DNA of 43,066 bases from assembly GCA_900764695.1 (NCBI GenBank), contig CAAFOY010000025.1, forward strand, positions 1 through 43,066. The letters run 5' to 3'. The position numbers and the translations under genes are program-made. The notes beneath the pieces are model-generated. The model saw nothing but the letters and a program-made list of their open reading frames with translations, was not told where the DNA came from and ran no database searches. The DNA is from Lachnospiraceae bacterium (GTDB taxonomy: Bacteria; Bacillota_A; Clostridia; Lachnospirales; Lachnospiraceae). How positions within the stretch are numbered: the first letter of the stretch is position 1; each line of letters opens with the position of its first letter. Shown here piece by piece: positions 8,625 through 17,209 of this stretch.

Positions 8625-11216
8625 TTACCATTTAAGGTCAATGATTAATCCTGTTGGATTTGTGTAATGTAATAATGTACTGTGGTCATTTACATCATCA
8701 TAACAGAAGCCATATGCAAGTCTGTCAAATGAATGATTGTGGAAGAATCCTGAATAGAAGTTTGAATTGCTATTCTTATAGTAAGCACTTTCATTATCAT
8801 AATTTTCAGGTTCTGTTGCAACACCTCTGTTAAATGCTGCGCAAAGCTGTGCTTCGATAACTAATTCTGTTGAGTTACCTCTTGCCATGTTGCCTTTTCC
8901 TTCTAATACATCCTGAGTTGTTGGCTTGTAAATTGTGTATGTTCCACCAACACCGTCTTTTGTAAATACCATTGTATCTCCATGTACACGTCCTCTGAAT
9001 GTTCCGGCATCACATGAGAATACTAAATCCTGTGTAGAATATTTTGACCAGAATTTATTGATATAGTTATCAAAATAATTTGAATACTGCTTTCCTTCGT
9101 TAAATGTAAGTTTACATGGTGCCATGATTCTCTTATCTGTAAGTAATGTCTGGAATGCTGCAGGTACTTCATTTTTAAATGCTGCAAACATTTCTGCTCT
9201 TGTTCCTAAATCACCTACTGTCTTATCGTAAACATCTGCATCACCAGGGAAGTTGTTCCATCCGCCTTCACCAATTAATCTTGTAGCCATTGGGAAGCTG
9301 TAGAAATCTACTCTTGATGTGTTGCCCCAGTATTCTTTGTTTGTAATTGTAAATTCAATAAATTCAAATAATACATCTGCATTAGGGTCTGATGCATTGT
9401 TAAGGTCAGGTCCTGCAAATCCCATATTTCCATCTGCACCCTGGTTAATTGTAATATAAACAGGTGAACCATAGCTTAAGTACATTCTTCCTGATTCAAT
9501 GTCAGGCATATAAACATAATCTTTCTGAGCTAATGTGTTGCAGATATTTGCACACATTCTGTCTCCCTTTTTAACTGTATTCATTGATAAGCTTACAGGA
9601 ATTAAATTTCCATTTGTATCAACATAACATAATTCATGTGTTTTTGGATTCTTTCCAAGTATGCACCAATAAACCTGATCATCTGAATACTGACCTTTTG
9701 TCTTATTGTTCATCTGGAAATACATTCTGTCTTCGTTTGCTTTTAAGTCTGCTCTTGTTTCAGGAATTGCTTCACTGTATGTTGGTTTTTCAGCCGGAGC
9801 TGTTGTAGCAATTTCAGTTAAACCGTTAACTGTTACTGTTACGCTTACTTTTGCTGATTCTTTTCCATCTTTATATGTAGCAACTGAAACTGTGTGTGTT
9901 CCTGCTACGATATTTTTAAACTTGTATGAGCCACATCCAACTTTCTTTGCAACTCTTGTATCATCTACATATACATTGTATGAGTTAATTTTTCCATATC
10001 CCCATACTACTGTAATCTGATTATTTACAGGTGATGAAGCGACCAAACCAAATGGTGCAGGAAGACTTGAGTCAACCCCAATTGCTTCTGTTGTCTGTGG
10101 TGCCTTTGTTGTAGTTTCAGGTGCCTTTGTTGTCTGTGGTGCCTTTGTTGTCTGTGGTACCTTTGTTGTTTCTGGTGCTTTTGTTGTTGGGGCAACTGCT
10201 GACTGTGCAACATTTACTGTCATTGTAGTCTGTGCTGATTCATTTCCGTTCTTTGTTGTAGTAATTGCTACTGTATGACTTCCTGCTGCATATCCTTCAT
10301 ATACATAATATCCGCAACCTACAGCTGATGCTACTCTCTTACCATCAATGTAAACATTGTATGAGTCAATATTTCCTCTTCCCCATACTACACTGATTTT
10401 TCCTGCTTCAGGATTTCCTACTACTAATCCAAATGGTGCTTCAATATTTGATGTAGGTGCCTTTGTTGTCTGTGGCGCCTTTGTTGTTGTTTCAGGTGCC
10501 TTTGTTGTCTGTGGCGCTTTTGTTGTTGTTTCAGGTGCCTTTGTTGTTGGGGCAATAACATTTACGCTAGCTGTTGCAGCTGCTGATTCTTTATTACCAC
10601 TTACTGTAGTAACTTTTACTGTATGAGTTCCTACTGCATATCCTTTATAAACATAATATCCACATCCCAACTTGCTTCCTACTAATGCATTGTCAATGTA
10701 AACATTATATGAGTCAACGTTTCCTCTTCCCCATACTACACTGATTTCTCCATTTGCAGGACTTGCAACTACTAAACCAAATGGTGCTTCAATACTTGTA
10801 TCTGTTACAGGAGCTGATCCTGTTGTGTATGTCATCATTGATGAATCATACTGAAGTCCACCTTTGTTATATGTAAATGAGCAATCGATTTTATCACCTT
10901 TTTTAACATTGTTGATATCGTATTCGAAACATGAACCCTTAGCGTTCATTCCAACATTAACCTGCTCTCCATCGTTAACTTTGTAATGAATAATTACATA
11001 AGCTGCCGGATTTGTTGGTGTAAATGTGATTCTGCAAAGACTGTCTGATACGTCCGTTGCTGTTACAGAATAGTCCTCTGCGCTTCCAATAGTTGATGCT
11101 GCTGCTTTTGCATTTGTACCTTTTGAAAATGAAACTGAAGATACGAGCATAGCAATAGCTAAGACTGCAACCATAATTCTTTTGAATCCTGGTGCAAAAC
11201 GGTTCAATGTTCTCAT
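8625..11216 (-). CDS. Secreted modular GH64 beta-1,3-glucanase with CBM56-like module
   Basis: This 863-residue secreted protein starts at an ATG behind a strong AGGAGGG site. Residues 1-38 form a signal peptide (hydrophobic core, AKA-AA). Residues 46-131 resemble CBM56, a beta-1,3-glucan-binding module (SFTYNKGGLQYD). Three similar beta-sandwich modules (about 143-221, 259-336, 386-464; shared APFGLV and VVWG.G..(D/N)SYNVY) are joined by Thr/Pro linkers of TTKAP units (about 223-254, 343-378). Residues 494-863 match glycoside hydrolase family 64, which releases laminari-oligosaccharides from beta-1,3-glucan. E621 in FIEFT and D637 in RVDFY lie 16 residues apart, the same spacing as the catalytic Glu154/Asp170 pair of the Streptomyces matensis enzyme. 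The inferred role is secreted attack on fungal, cereal or algal beta-1,3-glucan. No dockerin or sortase signal is seen. Transcription ends at the hairpin 8547-8592. Confidence 0.88.
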   Translation of the reverse strand: MRTLNRFAPGFKRIMVAVLAIAMLVSSVSFSKGTNAKAAASTIGSAEDYSVTATDVSDSLCRITFTPTNPAAYVIIHYKVNDGEQVNVGMNAKGSCFEYDINNVKKGDKIDCSFTYNKGGLQYDSSMMTYTTGSAPVTDTSIEAPFGLVVASPANGEISVVWGRGNVDSYNVYIDNALVGSKLGCGYYVYKGYAVGTHTVKVTTVSGNKESAAATASVNVIAPTTKAPETTTKAPQTTKAPETTTKAPQTTKAPTSNIEAPFGLVVGNPEAGKISVVWGRGNIDSYNVYIDGKRVASAVGCGYYVYEGYAAGSHTVAITTTKNGNESAQTTMTVNVAQSAVAPTTKAPETTKVPQTTKAPQTTKAPETTTKAPQTTEAIGVDSSLPAPFGLVASSPVNNQITVVWGYGKINSYNVYVDDTRVAKKVGCGSYKFKNIVAGTHTVSVATYKDGKESAKVSVTVTVNGLTEIATTAPAEKPTYSEAIPETRADLKANEDRMYFQMNNKTKGQYSDDQVYWCILGKNPKTHELCYVDTNGNLIPVSLSMNTVKKGDRMCANICNTLAQKDYVYMPDIESGRMYLSYGSPVYITINQGADGNMGFAGPDLNNASDPNADVLFEFIEFTITNKEYWGNTSRVDFYSFPMATRLIGEGGWNNFPGDADVYDKTVGDLGTRAEMFAAFKNEVPAAFQTLLTDKRIMAPCKLTFNEGKQYSNYFDNYINKFWSKYSTQDLVFSCDAGTFRGRVHGDTMVFTKDGVGGTYTIYKPTTQDVLEGKGNMARGNSTELVIEAQLCAAFNRGVATEPENYDNESAYYKNSNSNFYSGFFHNHSFDRLAYGFCYDDVNDHSTLLHYTNPTGLIIDLKW
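10083..10190 (-). repeat. TTKAP linker repeat 2 of the GH64 gene
   Basis: This is the second copy of the Thr/Pro linker (residues about 343-378), with the same TTKAP units as 10455-10550 plus one TKVP variant. It separates the second and third beta-sandwich modules. The linker and module together repeat, pointing to duplication of a module-plus-linker unit. Confidence 0.85.
10455..10550 (-). repeat. TTKAP linker repeat 1 of the GH64 gene
   Basis: The DNA is internally repetitive and encodes alternating APETT/TKAPQTT units (residues about 223-254). It is nearly identical to the second linker at 10083-10190. Such tracts change length by slippage or recombination; the encoded segment is a flexible Thr/Pro spacer. 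Confidence 0.85.
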
Positions 11217-11251
11217 AAAACCCTCCTAAAAATATTTTTATTTTTTTGTGA

Positions 11252-11272
11252 TATCGCTTCTCAATCGCGATA
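11252..11272. promoter_or_regulatory. Perfect dyad in the GH64 leader (candidate operator or hairpin)
   Basis: TATCGC, nine bases, GCGATA. The dyad lies about 35 bases upstream of the GH64 start codon, in an otherwise AT-rich region where GC-containing palindromes are rare. It could bind a regulator or form a small leader hairpin. No regulator can be named. Confidence 0.4.
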
Positions 11273-11301
11273 AGTACTTTTTCTTATATACTATTTTTAC
11301 C

Positions 11302-11330
11302 TTTTTATTTTACTAAAAAAAAGGGGTCAA
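11302..11330 (-). promoter_or_regulatory. Possible promoter of the GH64 gene
   Basis: On the minus strand TTGACC (11330-11325) is followed, 17 bases on, by TAAAAA (11307-11302). The -35 is close to consensus and the -10 is weak. Transcription from here would give a leader of about 80 bases containing the dyad 11252-11272. Confidence 0.3.
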
Positions 11331-11680
11331 ATTTTATTATGGTAACATTATTTTTTAATTTCTTTTCTATTTTTGGCATTTATTGTATTTTGTTGTTTTC
11401 AATTTTGTTTTTTATTGAATTTTTCGCGTAATTTTTTATTGGATTTTACTAAATAATTTCTCTAAACAAAAATATTTTTATTCACTTTCGCCTATGATTT
11501 ATGTTACTTATTAATTTTATGTACAATATACATTGGTCATATTTAGATTTTACTTTGACTGTTTATAATTTCTTATATATGTAAATACTATCAATAAAAT
11601 ATTTAAACTAATGTTCTCCTATTAATTACATAAATTTTGCTAATTAATTTGCAGTTTCTTTTTAATTAAATCAGATTTTT
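11331..11680. other. AT-rich divergent intergenic region
   Basis: No gene is seen. This very AT-rich stretch separates the divergently transcribed GH64 gene and the ppx-like gene and must carry the ppx promoter. I could not pick out a convincing -35/-10 pair for ppx. Confidence 0.5.
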
Positions 11681-11691
11681 TGGAGGTTTAT

Positions 11692-12600
11692 ATGTACGCA
11701 ATTATAGATATTGGTTCAAATACAATACGAATGGTTTTATATAAAGTAATAGACAATGAGATTCAACAAATGCTTAATTCTAAAATTCCTGCCGGGCTTG
11801 CCGGTTATATTGACAATAACAATATGCTTTCGAAAAAAGGTATTTTAAAAGCCATTGAAGCTTTAAGCAAATTTGAAACCATTTTGGAAAGTGTGGATGT
11901 AAAAGAAGTTCACGCATTTGCAACCGCTTCATTACGAAATATCAGTAACTCAGAAGAAGTTTTAGCTGAAATAAAAAAACATTGTAGTTTTGATATTGAA
12001 ATCATTTCCGGCAAAGAAGAAGCTTTGTACGACTACTATGGTACAATGAAAAGCATTTCATCCGGAAACGGCTTATTAGTTGATGTAGGTGGAGGAAGTA
12101 CTGAACTTGTTTATTTTGAAAACGGCACATTATTGTCTACATGTTCAATACCTGTTGGTTCATTAAATATGTACACAAATTACGTTGAAGATATTATTCC
12201 TACTAAATCAGAAATCAAAAATATCAATAATCATGTAAGTGAAATACTTAATACACTACCTCTTTCGTCTGAAGCCATTAACTCGACTGTTTTATTCGGA
12301 GTAGGTGGTTCTGCACGTGCCTGTTGTAAATTAAGCGATGAACTTTTTAATGAGAATTCAGGATATACAGGCTTTGAATGCAAACGTTTAAATAAAATTT
12401 TGAAATTGGCAAAGAAAGACAAGTCTAAATTGGTATCCGCAATCATTAAGGCAACTCCCGGACGTATCCACACTATAATTCCCGGAATTGCAATAATCAA
12501 TTCAGTTGCAAAACATTATGGATGCACTAATTTTACCGTTAGCCCATATGGTGTACGCGAAGGCTATCTTCTAAATATACTAGAAAGTAAAAATTTGTAA
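11692..12600 (+). CDS. Ppx/GppA-family exopolyphosphatase-like phosphatase
   Basis: This protein belongs to the Ppx/GppA family of the ASKHA fold, which removes terminal phosphate from polyphosphate or pppGpp. It begins MYAIIDIGSNTIRMVLYKV, the family's first phosphate-binding loop. VHAFATASLRN, IISGKEEA and LLVDVGGGSTEL (second phosphate loop) follow in the expected order, with FGVGGSARA later. At 302 residues it matches the short two-domain form without a C-terminal HD domain. I chose the ATG at 11692 rather than the in-frame TTG at 11680 because GGAGG at 11682-11686 sits five bases before it and overlaps the upstream alternative. The gene lies 112 bases before ppk1 in the same orientation, so synthesis and breakdown of polyphosphate are paired. 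Which substrate dominates cannot be told. Confidence 0.88.
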   Translation: MYAIIDIGSNTIRMVLYKVIDNEIQQMLNSKIPAGLAGYIDNNNMLSKKGILKAIEALSKFETILESVDVKEVHAFATASLRNISNSEEVLAEIKKHCSFDIEIISGKEEALYDYYGTMKSISSGNGLLVDVGGGSTELVYFENGTLLSTCSIPVGSLNMYTNYVEDIIPTKSEIKNINNHVSEILNTLPLSSEAINSTVLFGVGGSARACCKLSDELFNENSGYTGFECKRLNKILKLAKKDKSKLVSAIIKATPGRIHTIIPGIAIINSVAKHYGCTNFTVSPYGVREGYLLNILESKNL

Positions 12601-12712
12601 GTAATTACACTTTTACGTGTGGGCTGTGTATCAATTTGCAAAAAATGCTTACGAGCCTACCACCTGCAGCAGTCCCAAAACCATAAGATAACCATTAATT
12701 AAGGAGATTTGA

Positions 12713-14842
12713 ATGAAAGAGAAATTACAAAATTATACACAAAACAGAGAATTGTCATGGCTTAGATTTGACCAACGTGTTTTATCCGAGGCTACAGACG
12801 AAACAGTACCTTTATTAGAACGTCTTAAATTTATATCAATCTTTACAAGTAATCTTGATGAATTTTTTATGATTCGTGTTGGTACTCTTCATGATTTGAG
12901 TCTGATTAAGAGCAATCATAAAGATAATAAAACAGGAATGACTCCCGCTGAACAGCTTGAAGCCATTTTTCGTGCTGTAAAACCATTAATTAATTTCAGA
13001 GATGAAATTTATGAAAATGTTACTGAGCAGTTAAAAACCTATGGTGTTCACGGTCTGAGAATGAATGAAATTGAGAAAAAGGAATTAAAATATCTTAAGA
13101 ACTATTTTTTGACACAGATTAATCCTATACTTTCACCTCAAATAATCGACCCACACCATCCATTTCCATTTTTAGTTAATAAAAATATATATGTGGGTGC
13201 TACATTAACTAATGCGGATGAAAAAAAGGGAAATGAACTATTTGGTATAATTCCAATTCCAACTGCCCTTCCGGAAGTAATTTTCCTGCCCGGTGCAGAT
13301 GTAAGGTATGTTTTTACAAGCGATGTGGTTTCTTATTTTGCTGATACAATATTCAGTTCATATAAAATTATAGAAAGTACTGTATTTTCAGTAACAAGAA
13401 ATGCTGATATTGCGTCAGGAGATGAAGCATTTGATGTAGATGAAGATTTCCGTGATGCAATGCAACAATTGTTAAATTCAAGAAAAAGACTTGCTCCGGT
13501 AAGGCTTGAATTAAAGAATAAAATCAGTGGTAATTTTCTTCGCTTTTTATGTGAAAAATTGGAATTGACCAAAGTTCAGGTCTTCATTACTTCTTCACCT
13601 TTAACAATGTCCTACGCATTTGGTTTAGAAGACAAAATATCAGGTAGTGTGAAAAGTGAATTAGTATATCCACCATTTGAGCCACAACCAAGTAATGATA
13701 TCCGATTAAATGAAAGCATAATAAAACAACTGCAGAAAAAAGATTTATTACTTTCCTATCCATATGAAAGTATGAATCCGTTTTTGAAATTACTTAAAGA
13801 GGCTGCGTATGACAGCTCCGTTATTTCAATAAAGATATCAATATACCGCCTTGCAAAAAATGCCAAAATTGTAGACTATTTATGTGCAGCTGCAGAAAAT
13901 GATAAAGATGTAACTGTACTTATAGAATTACGAGCCAGATTTGATGAGCAAAATAACATTGACTGGTCACAACGTTTAGAACAGGCAGGCTGCCGTATAA
14001 TTTATGGATTTGAAGGTTATAAGGTTCATTCAAAGGTTTGCCTTATTACAAGAAGAGAGCGTGGGAAAATTTCCTATATTACCCAGATAGGCACCGGAAA
14101 TTACAACGAAAAGACATCAAAACAATATACTGATTTTTCACTTATGACCTCTGACATGGAAATAGGAACTGACGCAAATGAATTTTTCAAAAACATGGCA
14201 ATTGGGAATCTTGAAGGAAACTATTCCACCTTACTTGTTGCCCCTAATTCAATGAAGTCAGAAATTATTAAACTTATTGATAGAGAAATTGCTAAAGGAA
14301 CAAAAGGACGTATTTTTCTTAAATTCAATTCAATATCTGACCTGACTCTTATTAATAAATTAGCTGAGGCTTCTCTTGCCGGTGTTAATATTCAGATGAT
14401 TGTTCGTGGTATTTGCTGCATTCTTCCTCAGGTTGAAGGAAAAACTGATAATATCTTTATAAAGAGTATTGTTGGAAGATACTTAGAACACTCCCGAATA
14501 TATTTATTTGGCTCCGGAAATGATGAAATTATGTATATTTCATCAGCCGATTTTATGACAAGAAATATGGATAAACGTGTAGAAGTAGGATGTCCTATTA
14601 AAGATAAAACTGTAAAAGAAAAAATAATGCATTTTATTGAAGTTCAACAGGCTGATAACACAAAAGCCCGTATTATGCGTAGTGACGGCACATACCGTTC
14701 CATAATTACAAGCAATGAGCCAATCGATAATCATACCGTATTAATGAACGAAGCAAAAAGAAATTCAGGAAACGCAAACTCCGAAAGTAAATCTTTTAAC
14801 CCGAAAGATTTTATAGCTGAAATCAAAAGAAAATTTGGATAA
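12713..14842 (+). CDS. ppk1: Polyphosphate kinase 1
   Basis: Polyphosphate kinase transfers the gamma phosphate of ATP reversibly to polyphosphate chains at the inner membrane. The 709-residue product has the usual length and domain order. The N-terminal helical domain contains ELSWLRFDQRVL and SNLDEFFMIRV. A head domain follows, then two phospholipase-D-like C domains. H439 (KVHSK) and H593 (EHSRI) fall almost exactly where the Escherichia coli enzyme has its autophosphorylated His435 and its second essential His592. ITQIGTGNYNEKT, a family signature, follows the first histidine. AAGGAG stands seven bases before the ATG. The gene is probably co-transcribed with the ppx-like gene and ends at the hairpin 14862-14929. 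Confidence 0.96.
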   Translation: MKEKLQNYTQNRELSWLRFDQRVLSEATDETVPLLERLKFISIFTSNLDEFFMIRVGTLHDLSLIKSNHKDNKTGMTPAEQLEAIFRAVKPLINFRDEIYENVTEQLKTYGVHGLRMNEIEKKELKYLKNYFLTQINPILSPQIIDPHHPFPFLVNKNIYVGATLTNADEKKGNELFGIIPIPTALPEVIFLPGADVRYVFTSDVVSYFADTIFSSYKIIESTVFSVTRNADIASGDEAFDVDEDFRDAMQQLLNSRKRLAPVRLELKNKISGNFLRFLCEKLELTKVQVFITSSPLTMSYAFGLEDKISGSVKSELVYPPFEPQPSNDIRLNESIIKQLQKKDLLLSYPYESMNPFLKLLKEAAYDSSVISIKISIYRLAKNAKIVDYLCAAAENDKDVTVLIELRARFDEQNNIDWSQRLEQAGCRIIYGFEGYKVHSKVCLITRRERGKISYITQIGTGNYNEKTSKQYTDFSLMTSDMEIGTDANEFFKNMAIGNLEGNYSTLLVAPNSMKSEIIKLIDREIAKGTKGRIFLKFNSISDLTLINKLAEASLAGVNIQMIVRGICCILPQVEGKTDNIFIKSIVGRYLEHSRIYLFGSGNDEIMYISSADFMTRNMDKRVEVGCPIKDKTVKEKIMHFIEVQQADNTKARIMRSDGTYRSIITSNEPIDNHTVLMNEAKRNSGNANSESKSFNPKDFIAEIKRKFG

Positions 14843-14861
14843 GACTTTTACATTCTTCTAT

Positions 14862-14929
14862 AAAAAGCATCCGGTTTTATATACTTATTTACTGATTACA
14901 GTAATGCATATAAAAACCGGATGCTTTTT
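14862..14929. terminator. Bidirectional terminator between ppk1 and the LRR lipoprotein gene
   Basis: GCATCCGGTTTTATAT pairs with ATATAAAAACCGGATGC apart from one bulged base. The stem is flanked by AAAAA on the left and TTTTTT on the right, and an inner TACTG/CAGTA stem closes the loop. It lies between two convergent genes and can serve both. Confidence 0.9.
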
Positions 14930-14938
14930 TCTCATATG

Positions 14939-16090
14939 CTACCTCCTTATTATTTTAATTTGTTGTTTATCTCCTTTTTTTACATTTTGAGATTTTTTTA
15001 CATATATCTTATCAATCTTCTTTGCCTTTGATACATCTATGTTTTTTATAGGATTTCCTTGCAAAGAAAGAGAATGAATTTTTGCATTTGTTAAATCAAT
15101 GTTTTCTATTTTATTAAATGATAAACATAAATGATTTATTGATGGCGTTTTACTCATTCGCACTTTATCAATTCCCGTAGCTATTACTGTCACTCTCTTC
15201 AATTTATTACATTTCGATATATCTAATTCTTTTATTCCTTTGCATTCATATAAATCTATATTTTTTATTTTTCCAATTTTAATATTTTTTAAATATTTTG
15301 AGTACCATACTTCAAGTCTTCTTAAATTCTTTAACTTTGATACATCTATTTCTTTTATTCCTTTACCTATTTCTTTCATGGAAATATTTTTAAGTTTCTC
15401 ATTTTGACCATACACGATGCCATTACAATTAAATCCTATTGCCTTAAATCTTTCTAAGCTATGTACTTTTGAAAGGTCAATAACACTATCGGTATATACA
15501 GAATTAAATTTTATCTGTTTTATTTTATCTCCAAATTTTATTTGTTCTAAATTTTTAATATAGTTCAATTGTACTTTTTCCAAATTTGGGAAGCGATTTA
15601 ATTCATATTTTGCTTTATATTTTTCTCCTGATATAAACAATTCTTTAACTTTATCTAATTCATATAATTTTTCAAAATTTAACAAGCCATATTCTTCTAT
15701 TATTTCATCATTATGTTCAACAATTTCCACACAGATTCTTATTTTCTCTACATTTTTAAATATTTCCAGTCCTCTACAGTCAATAACAGAATATTTGTAA
15801 TTACTATTATCCAATCCATCCATATAAGTATATGTATCATCAGGATCTATCCATAATTCTGTTACTGCATCAATTTCATTTTGGCTCAATTGATTGTCAT
15901 TATTGGAATCAAAGGATTCGCTGACTAATTCTCTTACATATTCACTCGGAAAATTTTTCTCATTAATTTCAATGCCTTTTTCTTCCTTCTTATCACTTTT
16001 TGTATATTCCATATTATCATTTGAACATCCACTGGTTATTAAAATTATAACTGTAAACATTGCATAAATAATGATTTTTTTAACGTTCAT
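14939..16090 (-). CDS. Leucine-rich-repeat lipoprotein with an EF-hand
   Basis: This 383-residue lipoprotein has a signal peptide ending in ILITSGC, with Cys22 as the likely lipid-modified residue. A charged linker follows. Then comes an EF-hand loop at residues 61-72 (DSNNDNQLSQNE, with Asp/Asn/Asp/Ser/Glu at the calcium positions), preceded by FPSEYVRELVSESF, an arrangement common in clostridial surface proteins. From about residue 85 to 370, leucine-rich repeats of the type LDISKCNKLKRVTV or IENIDLTNAKIHSLSL continue to the end. The C-terminus is basic. AGGAG lies eight bases before the ATG. The family suggests a calcium-stabilised surface binding protein; the ligand is unknown. The gene looks richer in A+T than its neighbours and stands alone between terminators. 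Confidence 0.8.
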   Translation of the reverse strand: MNVKKIIIYAMFTVIILITSGCSNDNMEYTKSDKKEEKGIEINEKNFPSEYVRELVSESFDSNNDNQLSQNEIDAVTELWIDPDDTYTYMDGLDNSNYKYSVIDCRGLEIFKNVEKIRICVEIVEHNDEIIEEYGLLNFEKLYELDKVKELFISGEKYKAKYELNRFPNLEKVQLNYIKNLEQIKFGDKIKQIKFNSVYTDSVIDLSKVHSLERFKAIGFNCNGIVYGQNEKLKNISMKEIGKGIKEIDVSKLKNLRRLEVWYSKYLKNIKIGKIKNIDLYECKGIKELDISKCNKLKRVTVIATGIDKVRMSKTPSINHLCLSFNKIENIDLTNAKIHSLSLQGNPIKNIDVSKAKKIDKIYVKKSQNVKKGDKQQIKIIRR

Positions 16091-16217
16091 AACACCCTCT
16101 CCTTAATATATTTTTTTATCTTGATTTTATTATATTAAGAGATTTATTTCAACGCTTTATAATTACTCTTTCCCCAACGACAATTAAGAGCGATTCCTTG
16201 ACATTATAGTAATGTTC

Positions 16218-16253
16218 AAAAAAAGCTCTCTGTGCAATGCACAGGAGCTTTTT
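16218..16253 (-). terminator. Terminator of the redox operon
   Basis: On the minus strand AAAAAGCTC-CTGTGCA pairs with TGCACAG-GAGCTTTTTTT around a two-base loop with one bulge. It begins about 13 bases after the stop codon of the TlpA-like gene and ends in seven T residues. Confidence 0.92.
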
Positions 16254-16265
16254 ATATGTAGACAT

Positions 16266-17168
16266 CTATTTATTTGTGCTGTCTGCATCAATTACAGACT
16301 GAATCTGCTTCATAAGGGCATCATAGTTGTCCTTGTTATCAATTCCGCCGAGCATTGGTTCGCCTACAATATTGCCATTTCTGTCAACAAGTATAGTTGT
16401 TGGAAAGGCCATGATTTCTGAGGCATATTTACCGGCAGCACTAGAGGAGTCAATTGACAGATTACGATATTTGACACCCTGGCTTTCAAGAACAGAGGCA
16501 GCCTCTTTGATAGCTGTTTTATTGCCATCGAAGGTCTCAGTGTTGATGCCAACAACTTCTCCGCCCATTGATTTGATAGCATCATTTAATTCGTTAAGCT
16601 TTGATAATTCAGCGACACATGGTTTGCAGCCGGTAAACCAGAAATTGACGACTGTTACTGCATTACCGGAAAACAGGCTGTCATCAACCTTATTGCCATC
16701 AAAATCCTCACCGGAAAAATCACTGAATACAGATGAGGCTTTAGAGCTATCCTTCTTGTTATCGTCTGATGATGTATTTTTGTTTTCAAGCTCTGCTATC
16801 TGTTCCTCAATTTTTCGTATGGTTTCAATATCCTCATTAAGTGTTTTAAGCTCATCGTCTGTGAATGAATTCTTGTTTGATTCTACGGTACCGGCAAGAT
16901 AATCAGCATAATTTCCGTTTGGATCGGCGTCACTTTTGTTCATCATGCCAAATGCCTTGTTCCACACATCAGCGTGATCTGCAAAAAGCTGATTTTCCTG
17001 CTGATATAAATCATCAAGCCTGGAATCTGATTTGCCGGATGCTTCTGAGCCGGCTTCAGTCTGAGTGTTCTTAGAATCTGTTGTGGAAGCTTGCTTTACG
17101 CCACATGCTGTAAGTGATAATGCTATGCAGAGTGTAAAAATAGAAATAAATAATAATTTGTTTTTCAT
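16266..17168 (-). CDS. TlpA/ResA-like thioredoxin lipoprotein
   Basis: The 300-residue protein has a lipobox, LSLTAC, with Cys22 as the anchor, then a Ser/Thr-rich linker and an acidic helical region (about 50-135). A TlpA-like thioredoxin domain follows (about 148-295). WFTGCKPC gives a CxxC at C181/C184, and AFPTT gives the cis-proline at P256. The insert between the early strands, with VVGINTETFDGN, is typical of the TlpA/ResA branch. It should act outside the membrane in reducing or exchanging disulfides. AGGAG stands nine bases before the ATG. It is the last gene of a three-gene run with the 4Fe-4S membrane protein and the CXXC peptide. No CcdA or DsbD partner is present in the window. 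Confidence 0.9.
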   Translation of the reverse strand: MKNKLLFISIFTLCIALSLTACGVKQASTTDSKNTQTEAGSEASGKSDSRLDDLYQQENQLFADHADVWNKAFGMMNKSDADPNGNYADYLAGTVESNKNSFTDDELKTLNEDIETIRKIEEQIAELENKNTSSDDNKKDSSKASSVFSDFSGEDFDGNKVDDSLFSGNAVTVVNFWFTGCKPCVAELSKLNELNDAIKSMGGEVVGINTETFDGNKTAIKEAASVLESQGVKYRNLSIDSSSAAGKYASEIMAFPTTILVDRNGNIVGEPMLGGIDNKDNYDALMKQIQSVIDADSTNK

Positions 17169-17209
17169 GAGTAATTTCTCCTTTAAAATAATAGTAAAAT
17201 GTTTAATAG

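Noticed and set aside
10025..10213. Gln/His-rich minus-strand frame in the linker region
   Set aside because: It is an alternate reading of the TTKAP repeat in the GH64 gene, which explains its composition.
12601..12712. Small RNA between ppx and ppk1
   Set aside because: Only short imperfect pairings are visible and no promoter or terminator frames them.
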